Origin: Paenibacillus sp. VTT E-133291
Lineage (GTDB): Bacteria > Bacillota > Bacilli > Paenibacillales > Paenibacillaceae
Length of the DNA: 48,834 nt
Reading direction: 5' to 3'
Assembly (NCBI RefSeq): GCF_002264395.1
Contig: NZ_NFVA01000053.1
Coordinates: forward strand, 1 to 48,834
Below, in pieces: positions 43,806 to 48,834 of the stretch. The translations under genes and the position numbers were made by a program. A model generated the notes under the pieces. That model had not been told where the DNA came from, did not search any database, and was given only the letters and a program-made list of their open reading frames with translations. The stretch's first letter is position 1. The number at the start of each line of letters is the position of its first letter.

Positions 43806-43869
43806 AAAAACTCCCCATACAGCAGCAGGGTTCATTATTTCACCTGTCTGCTATATGGGGAGTTTTTTT
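43804..43869. terminator. Bidirectional terminator between pucR and the CynX-type gene
   Basis: AAAAAAACTCCCCATA (43804-43819) pairs with TATGGGGAGTTTTTTT (43854-43869), and an inner CAGCAG/CTGTCTG region extends the hairpin. It overlaps the end of pucR and the stop codon of the minus-strand gene. Confidence 0.9.
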
Positions 43870-45067
43870 ATACATATTTATCTCGGCCAGACAACATTCC
43901 AAACGTCATCACGAGTCCGGAAATAACGATCAGTGTGATCAGTGGAATCGTCCACACTTGGGTCATATCATATAAATAACCGATCAGTATAGGCCCTATG
44001 GCTGCAAGCATATATCCCGTGGATTGAGCCATTCCAGATAATTCTGCAGCTTGATTTCCGTTTCGGGCACGAATTCCGATATAACTTAGCGCCAGTGGGA
44101 AATTCCCTCCCAAAGCGATACCAATCAAGATAATACTTAGGATCATCATAGGATAAGATGAGCCCATCCATAGGCCCCCATAACCAACAATGGAGCACAT
44201 GCCTAATGCGAATGCAATCCATACTTGAGAGCGCAGTCGTCCTGCAAGAATAGGAACAAGAAAACTAACAGGTACGCCAACAATTTGTATGAAGGATAAT
44301 AACCAGCCTGCTGTACCCCTACTTATGCCATAGTTATATAAGATTTCAGGTAACCAAGACATTGTTATATAAAATAATGAAGATTGAAATCCCATGAATA
44401 GCGCTATTTTCCAAGCGAGCGGTGAACGCCAGATCTGCCTAGCACTGATCCTTACACTTTTCACTGCATTATCTTTGGCTGGATTTAATCTAATTAGAAG
44501 GATCCATACCACGATCGCTATGATTGTCGGAATTCCCCATACGATTAAGGCTCCGTCCCACCCAAGCTTCAGACCATGGGCTAGAGGAATACTAATACCT
44601 GATGCTAACGATGCGAACAATCCCATGGAAGTGGAATAGATACTTGTCATTAGACCGAACTTTTGTGGGAACTTCTCCTTCACAACTACCGGCAATAGAA
44701 CATTTCCGATGGCTATCCCTACTCCAATCAAAAGCGTACCAACGAAAATAAAGAGTGTCATTGAAATGGAACGAATGCAAATTCCGACCAAAAGAATAAC
44801 CAAACCTAACAATAGCGTCTTCTCGTTGGATAAACGAGCAGCGATTCTAGGAACGAGAGACGACATAACAGCGAAGGATATCAAAGGTATACTCATTAAT
44901 AAACCTGCACTCCAGTGTGCAAGCCCCACATCTTCTTGAATAATGCCCACTAATGGACCTACCGATGTAATCGCAGGGCGTAAATTAAAGGCTACCAGAA
45001 CAATCCCCGAAATGAGTAAAATGATATATAACAAATTCTTGTTGTCTTGTGTCTGTGGTGAATGCAA
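43868..45067 (-). CDS. MFS transporter, CynX/NimT family
   Basis: A 399-aa major facilitator protein with twelve helices. The first helix segment VAFNLRPAITSVGPL (about 20-34) is the CynX/NimT/YeaN signature, and LSYIGIRARNGNQAAELSGMAQS marks the second half. Family members handle cyanate, 2-nitroimidazole or unknown small anions. The start is TTG 45067, with GGGGAG 9 bases upstream. It converges with pucR; a link to ureide metabolism is possible but unproven. Confidence 0.86.
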   Translation of the reverse strand: MHSPQTQDNKNLLYIILLISGIVLVAFNLRPAITSVGPLVGIIQEDVGLAHWSAGLLMSIPLISFAVMSSLVPRIAARLSNEKTLLLGLVILLVGICIRSISMTLFIFVGTLLIGVGIAIGNVLLPVVVKEKFPQKFGLMTSIYSTSMGLFASLASGISIPLAHGLKLGWDGALIVWGIPTIIAIVVWILLIRLNPAKDNAVKSVRISARQIWRSPLAWKIALFMGFQSSLFYITMSWLPEILYNYGISRGTAGWLLSFIQIVGVPVSFLVPILAGRLRSQVWIAFALGMCSIVGYGGLWMGSSYPMMILSIILIGIALGGNFPLALSYIGIRARNGNQAAELSGMAQSTGYMLAAIGPILIGYLYDMTQVWTIPLITLIVISGLVMTFGMLSGRDKYV

Positions 45068-45162
45068 AAACTAAATCTCCCCTCAACGAATCAAATGCCA
45101 AATGATCTTCAGAATGTAGCATTAGTTATAACATATAAGAAAGTAGTTTAAAAGTATAAAAG

Positions 45163-45199
45163 CAAACAGCGCGCACCAATTGAGTATCGGCACGCGCTG
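45163..45199 (-). terminator. Terminator of the deoC-deoR transcript
   Basis: CAGCGCG (45167-45173) pairs with CGCGCTG (45193-45199). On the minus strand it is followed by TTTGCTTTT, directly after the deoR stop codon. Confidence 0.6.
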
Positions 45200-45204
45200 A
45201 ATTT

Positions 45205-45981
45205 CTAAGCTAGATAAAGAGAAATATTTAATTGTTTGATTTTCTCAATCCACTCTTCTGATAAACCTCTATCAGTTACAATCGCATCAAAATCATTTAA
45301 CGAAGCAAAGTAAGTGGACTTAACCATATCAAACTTAGAGGAATCAATCACTAAAATTTTCTCAAGAGCACAATGAATTGCCGCATTTTTTGTGTCCACT
45401 TCACAACTGTTCGTACAAGTAATGCCTAATTTAGCATTAACTCCAGCTGCAGAAATAAATGCTTTTGTTGTTCGTGTTCTACTTATTAAATCCAACCCTT
45501 CTCTGCTCTCAAACATTTGAAGTTCTGGACGGTAATGACCACCAATAAGAATAAAATCCTTAAACCCTTTTTTATGAATCTCAATTAATGCGTTCATAGT
45601 GCAGCAAACCATTTCCACAGAATGATTTGACGGAATATGTTCGATGATTTGAGCGGTTGTTGTACCAATATCAATAAAAATAATATCGTTAGGCTCGATT
45701 AGTGAAGCTGCTAACTTACCTATATTATATTTTTCTGATGCCCGATTATTTTTTTGAGTGGTCAAATCATATTCATCTTGTTTATTCTCATTGAGGTCAG
45801 AACCATTATAAATAACCGCACCTGAAACAACTTGAACGATTTTATTTTCTTTTAGATATTTAATATCCCGGCGAACAGTCATTTCTGTGACATCAAGTTG
45901 ATGGGAAAGTTCTTTGATGGATGCGCCACTTTTATTTTTTAGGATTGATACAATTGTATTTACTCTCTCTTGCTTATCCAT
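45205..45981 (-). CDS. deoR: DeoR-family repressor of the deoxyribose operon
   Basis: A 258-aa regulator with an N-terminal winged helix (about 5-57: SIKELSHQLDVTEMTVRRDI, cited by position 22-41) and a DeoRC sugar-phosphate-binding domain (about 75-235) with the D-I-G-T-T-T motif near 104. Its size and end-to-end layout match E. coli-type DeoR, which is released from DNA by deoxyribose-5-phosphate, the substrate of DeoC. AGGATG precedes ATG 45981. It lies 55 bp after deoC in the same operon, and three DeoR boxes lie upstream of deoC. Confidence 0.87.
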   Translation of the reverse strand: MDKQERVNTIVSILKNKSGASIKELSHQLDVTEMTVRRDIKYLKENKIVQVVSGAVIYNGSDLNENKQDEYDLTTQKNNRASEKYNIGKLAASLIEPNDIIFIDIGTTTAQIIEHIPSNHSVEMVCCTMNALIEIHKKGFKDFILIGGHYRPELQMFESREGLDLISRTRTTKAFISAAGVNAKLGITCTNSCEVDTKNAAIHCALEKILVIDSSKFDMVKSTYFASLNDFDAIVTDRGLSEEWIEKIKQLNISLYLA

Positions 45982-46036
45982 ACCGGTTCATCCTAACTAC
46001 TAATAATAAAGTATAATTATCAGAATTATACCATAT

Positions 46037-46702
46037 CTAATACCCCAATACTTCCTGCCCTTTTACAATTTTAACTATGGCACTAGTTCCTAAACGGTCT
46101 GCACCCAACTCGATAAATGCTTTAGCATCATCCAAAGAGCGAATGCCTCCAGCTGCTTTAATCTTCACATTTAGACCAATGTTCTGTGCAAACAGGCTGA
46201 CATCCTCTTTAGTTGCTCCAGCTTTTGAAAATCCAGTGGATGTTTTGATATAATCAGCACCAGCTTTTGTAACAAGCTCACATACTTTCACTTTTTCCTC
46301 TTGGGTTAGCAAACAGGTTTCAACAATAACCTTTAATACTCTACTTCCACATGCATTTTTAATGGCATGTATTTCCTCGTAAACTTCCTCATAACGCCCG
46401 CTTTTTAAGAAGCCCACATTGATCACCATATCAATCTCTGATGCTCCATTTGAAATGGCGTCTGTTGCTTCAAATACTTTAACAGCTTGGGTATTATAAC
46501 CGTTCGGAAATCCAATGACTGTACAGATGGCTATTTTGCCTTCAACATAATTTGCTGCTTCTCTAACATAAGCACTTGGGATACAAACACTGGCCGTTTG
46601 GTATTTCATAGCATCATCACATAAATTCTTTATATCTTCCCATGTAGCCGTAACATCCAGCAGTGTATGATCTACTTTTGCTAATATATCTTTAACATCC
46701 AT
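46037..46702 (-). CDS. deoC: Deoxyribose-phosphate aldolase
   Basis: A 221-aa class I aldolase with a TIM barrel. The Schiff-base lysine is K153 in IKTSTGF, the proton relay lysine is K182 in KAAGGIR, and an active-site Asp is at D91 in EIDMVINVG. It splits 2-deoxyribose-5-phosphate into glyceraldehyde-3-phosphate and acetaldehyde during nucleoside breakdown. I chose ATG 46702 over the GTG at 46711, which sits too close to AAAGGAG. No nucleoside phosphorylase or phosphopentomutase is adjacent, so those steps must be encoded elsewhere. Confidence 0.92.
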   Translation of the reverse strand: MDVKDILAKVDHTLLDVTATWEDIKNLCDDAMKYQTASVCIPSAYVREAANYVEGKIAICTVIGFPNGYNTQAVKVFEATDAISNGASEIDMVINVGFLKSGRYEEVYEEIHAIKNACGSRVLKVIVETCLLTQEEKVKVCELVTKAGADYIKTSTGFSKAGATKEDVSLFAQNIGLNVKIKAAGGIRSLDDAKAFIELGADRLGTSAIVKIVKGQEVLGY

Positions 46703-46745
46703 TCTATTCACTTCTCCTTTAAAAATTAGTTATGAAACATTAAAA

Positions 46746-46761
46746 TGTTACTATTATAACA
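46746..46761. promoter_or_regulatory. DeoR box 1 with internal -10 element
   Basis: TGTTACTATTATAACA matches the E. coli DeoR operator TGTTAGAATTCTAACA at 13 of 16 positions. On the minus strand it contains an extended -10, TG-T-TATAAT (TATAAT at 46758-46753), so it could be both operator and promoter. Confidence 0.65.
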
Positions 46762-46871
46762 TTCGCTGACACTACAAAGAGCTAGTTCCTCCATAGTCAT
46801 TAATGTTGATGAATAAGCTATTACTTTGTTTGTGCAACGAATTAATGCTCCTAATATGTATTGATACATTT

Positions 46872-46887
46872 TGTTATATTAGCAACA
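46872..46887. promoter_or_regulatory. DeoR box 2
   Basis: TGTTATATTAGCAACA keeps the TGTT-N8-AACA frame of the E. coli operator (11 of 16 positions), 2 bp from box 3. Confidence 0.5.
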
Positions 46888-46889
46888 TA

Positions 46890-46905
46890 TGTTTGAATTA
46901 TAACA
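46890..46905. promoter_or_regulatory. DeoR box 3 over the upstream promoter
   Basis: TGTTTGAATTATAACA matches the E. coli DeoR operator at 14 of 16 positions and covers the -10 element of the promoter at 46897-46924. Confidence 0.65.
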
Positions 46906-46924
46906 TAGTTAAAAATATAGTCAA
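46897..46924 (-). promoter_or_regulatory. Upstream promoter of deoC-deoR
   Basis: On the minus strand, TTGACT (46924-46919), a 16-bp spacer and TATAAT (46902-46897), with TG one base before the -10. The rest of the 307-bp gap 46703-47009 is AT-rich leader. Confidence 0.7.
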
Positions 46925-46966
46925 TGATAGTGAAATGTTGTTTTACTAGATTATCTTTGATATACG

Positions 46967-46996
46967 AAAAGGCCGCCGGATTATTTCCGACGACCT
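46967..46996 (-). terminator. Terminator after the AraJ-type MFS gene
   Basis: AGGCCGCCGGA (46970-46980) pairs with TCCGACGACCT (46986-46996), using two G-U pairs in the minus-strand RNA, followed by TTTTC. Confidence 0.75.
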
Positions 46997-47009
46997 CTAT
47001 GACTTCTCC

Positions 47010-48218
47010 TCAGGTTAAGTTATGATGCTGAGCAATAACTGCTTCTTGACTCTGCTGATCCAACTTATAGCATATCAATGCAATTACACAGGCTGATATC
47101 GCCAGGATAGAAGCAGCTATTGGAAGGGAGATTAATCCTCCATGCTGGGCAACGACTCCACCAATTGCGGAGCCACCTGCGATTCCCAAGTTAGACGCTA
47201 CTGGATTCAACGATGCAGCAAGGTCTTTCGATCGTGGTGAGAACTGCTTCGCCAAATCTATCAAATAGAGCTGGGCTGGTGCGCTCACAATACTCGACAT
47301 GACGGCTAACATCATGAGTACGATCATTCCTAAAATCGAGATCGATGCGGTCATACTAAAGATGATGTAGATCACTGCTTGTATAAGAAAAACGAATCTA
47401 AGCTTACTTACCGCATTTCCGGTTGCAACCTTGCCTCCAATCCAGTTGCTGACAATCGTAGCAATCCCGTATACAAACAGTACACCACTAACCGAGCTCT
47501 TAGGAATATTCATCACTTGCTCTAGCAATGGTGTGATGTACGTATACATCACAAACACTGCTCCCACTGCCGTAACTGGAATGAGAAATGCAAGAATAAT
47601 ACGTCCATTTGTGAGCAGCTCGATCTGATCCTTGAGTGAGCTAGGCACAGGCTTCGGTAGTTTGCGTGGAATATAGGCATAATTTAGCGCTATGGCAATT
47701 CCAGCTAATCCCCCATTCAGAACAAATGCTGCAGGCCAGTTAAAATACTGCCCTACAAAAGTGCCGATCGGTACACCAAATACATTCGCAACAGCGAATC
47801 CGCTTAAAATTGTAGCGATCGCTTTGCCTCTTTTCTCCGGGTCAACCGCTTCATTTGCTACCGTAATGGCTACAGAAAGAACAAAACCACATAGTACGGC
47901 AGTAACTATTCTAGTCACTAGCAGCATACTATAGGTTCCAGTTATAGCACTCCACAAATTCAGCAGCAGAATCAATACAAGCGATACAAGAATCGTAATC
48001 CGTTTCGGGATGCGGCTGAACAAAGACATCATAATGGGTGTGCCAATGGCATAAGCGATCGCGAAACCAGATACCAAGCCCCCGGCTGTCGCTAGCGTCA
48101 CTCCGAGGCTCGAGGATATTTCCGAGAGTAAACCAACGATAATATACTCCGTCGTACCCAGAATAAACGCCATAAAAGTAAACGAAAAAATCAATGCGTT
48201 CTGTCGTGATGTTGTCAT
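47010..48218 (-). CDS. MFS transporter, AraJ/YdhP-type exporter
   Basis: A 402-aa major facilitator with twelve helices. The early FILGTTEYIIVGLL segment (about 17-30) is typical of the AraJ/YdhP/sugar-efflux group, as is GVPIGTFVGQYFNWPAAF (about 147-164). Members export sugars, purine ribonucleosides or drugs. I chose ATG 48218, 6 bases after GGAG; the longer frame to 48278 has no better site. It is a single gene flanked by terminators, so its substrate cannot be inferred from neighbours. Confidence 0.86.
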   Translation of the reverse strand: MTTSRQNALIFSFTFMAFILGTTEYIIVGLLSEISSSLGVTLATAGGLVSGFAIAYAIGTPIMMSLFSRIPKRITILVSLVLILLLNLWSAITGTYSMLLVTRIVTAVLCGFVLSVAITVANEAVDPEKRGKAIATILSGFAVANVFGVPIGTFVGQYFNWPAAFVLNGGLAGIAIALNYAYIPRKLPKPVPSSLKDQIELLTNGRIILAFLIPVTAVGAVFVMYTYITPLLEQVMNIPKSSVSGVLFVYGIATIVSNWIGGKVATGNAVSKLRFVFLIQAVIYIIFSMTASISILGMIVLMMLAVMSSIVSAPAQLYLIDLAKQFSPRSKDLAASLNPVASNLGIAGGSAIGGVVAQHGGLISLPIAASILAISACVIALICYKLDQQSQEAVIAQHHNLT

Positions 48219-48309
48219 GGTGCTCTCCATCCTATTTATCTCTATTTTTATAAGAGCATACCTACTCATAATACTCATTTAGACTATATTGAGCAATCCT
48301 ATTTTTCAT

Positions 48310-48360
48310 AAAAAAGAAGCTTCACATAAGTTCAAAGAACTCATGAGAAGCTTCTTTTTT
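48310..48360. terminator. Strong hairpin terminator at the end of the unidentified gene
   Basis: AAAAAAGAAGCTTC (48310-48323) pairs with GAAGCTTCTTTTTT (48347-48360), with an inner GTTC/GAAC stem. It is symmetric and touches the stop codon of the minus-strand gene to its right. Confidence 0.9.
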
Positions 48361-48834
48361 AAGCCGGAGTCAAAATAATTAAGGTAATAAATTGTTCCTC
48401 GGAGAAAGATCTAGCTGTTCCAGGTCCATCTGCATCTGCTTTGAACTTAATGAGATAGGTCCCCGGTGCCGGCATCAATTTATCGTGAAGTTCAAACGCA
48501 ATATCCGAAACACCTCTGTTGCTTCCTGTGAAAGTCAGCGTATGCCCATTATTGCTAATTTGGTCACTTGTCAGATGTGTCCACCCACTAATGCTATAAT
48601 AGTCATTTGTGTTAAAGGTCATGCCTTCAATCGTTACCTGAACTTCAGCATTCGTAAAGGTTTCTCCGGAGAAAAAGTCAAACCGAATGGTCCGTTGTGT
48701 AGAACCAGTTACCAGCTGTTTTGTTTTTAAAATGCCTCCGTCAAAGCCATATATGGAGCTAGTAACCGTAGGTGTGGTCAGAACACCCTTAACAAGCTCA
48801 ATCATAACGGCATGTTCAGCATTCTTCGCCGATT
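48359..48834 (-). CDS. Unidentified protein, C-terminal part (runs off the window)
   Basis: The reading frame stays open to the right edge with no ribosome binding site before its first ATG (48805), so the N-terminus probably lies outside the window. The visible 158 or so residues are rich in Thr, Ser, Gly and beta-branched residues, with no membrane helix in the visible part. This suggests a beta-sandwich domain: TIRFDFFSGETFTNAEVQVTIEG region, then PGTYLIKFKADADGPGTARSF near the end (cited by region). I do not recognise a family. It may be the last domain of a surface or spore-associated protein, but this is only an impression. Confidence 0.6.
   Translation of the reverse strand, partial: SAKNAEHAVMIELVKGVLTTPTVTSSIYGFDGGILKTKQLVTGSTQRTIRFDFFSGETFTNAEVQVTIEGMTFNTNDYYSISGWTHLTSDQISNNGHTLTFTGSNRGVSDIAFELHDKLMPAPGTYLIKFKADADGPGTARSFSEEQFITLIILTPA

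Overview
The window looks like chromosomal DNA of a Gram-positive, spore-former-type Bacillota, most likely Paenibacillus or a close relative. The reasons are strong AGGAGG ribosome binding sites with frequent GTG and TTG starts, a BceRSAB-type antimicrobial-peptide module, a GSP17M/YflT stress protein, a split FeoB, and MocR, WYL and AraC regulators set among small transporter operons. Genus assignment is inference; no rRNA or marker gene is present. I see no tRNA, rRNA, CRISPR array, phage or insertion sequence.

Left part (1-9.4 kb): a TTGGGG hexamer run at the edge, then a response regulator, an intramembrane-sensing kinase, an ABC ATPase and a BceB-type permease. These are followed by a WYL regulator, an SRPBCC protein, and feoA with feoB split into G-domain and membrane-channel genes. 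An array of GGGAGGAATTCCC elements follows. 9.4-16.5 kb: a TIMP/NTR-like surface protein, a MocR regulator divergent from an EamA exporter, a stress protein, an AraC regulator with an aldo/keto reductase, and a ZIP metal transporter.

Middle (16.6-31.4 kb): a phnD-phnC-phnE-phnE phosphonate-type ABC operon divergent from a metallophosphatase/5'-nucleotidase, and an M3 oligopeptidase. Next is a tandemly duplicated structured repeat that carries terminators. Three regulated redox/detoxification units follow. The first is marR-MFS divergent from an FMN reductase. The second is tetR-LLM monooxygenase-esterase with matching palindromes at two places. The third is a ring-cleaving dioxygenase-flavin reductase operon under two TATCTT-N6-AAGATA (MhqR-type) sites.

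Right part (31.5-48.8 kb): a ureide/purine nitrogen-salvage locus. A PucR regulator is divergent from a seven-gene operon: DUF2877, FdrA, DUF1116, an ankyrin/TPR protein, carbamate kinase, an NCS1 permease and a guanine-deaminase-type enzyme. An allantoate-amidohydrolase-type M20 enzyme and an esterase lie just beyond it. DUF2877, FdrA and DUF1116 are the three partners of the oxamate (oxalurate) carbamoyltransferase; with carbamate kinase they would convert the carbamoyl group of oxalurate into ATP, NH3 and CO2. The ankyrin/TPR gene inside this operon is the most unusual item in the window. A CynX-type MFS transporter, a deoC-deoR pair with three good E. coli-type DeoR boxes, another MFS exporter and the C-terminal part of an unidentified protein complete the window.
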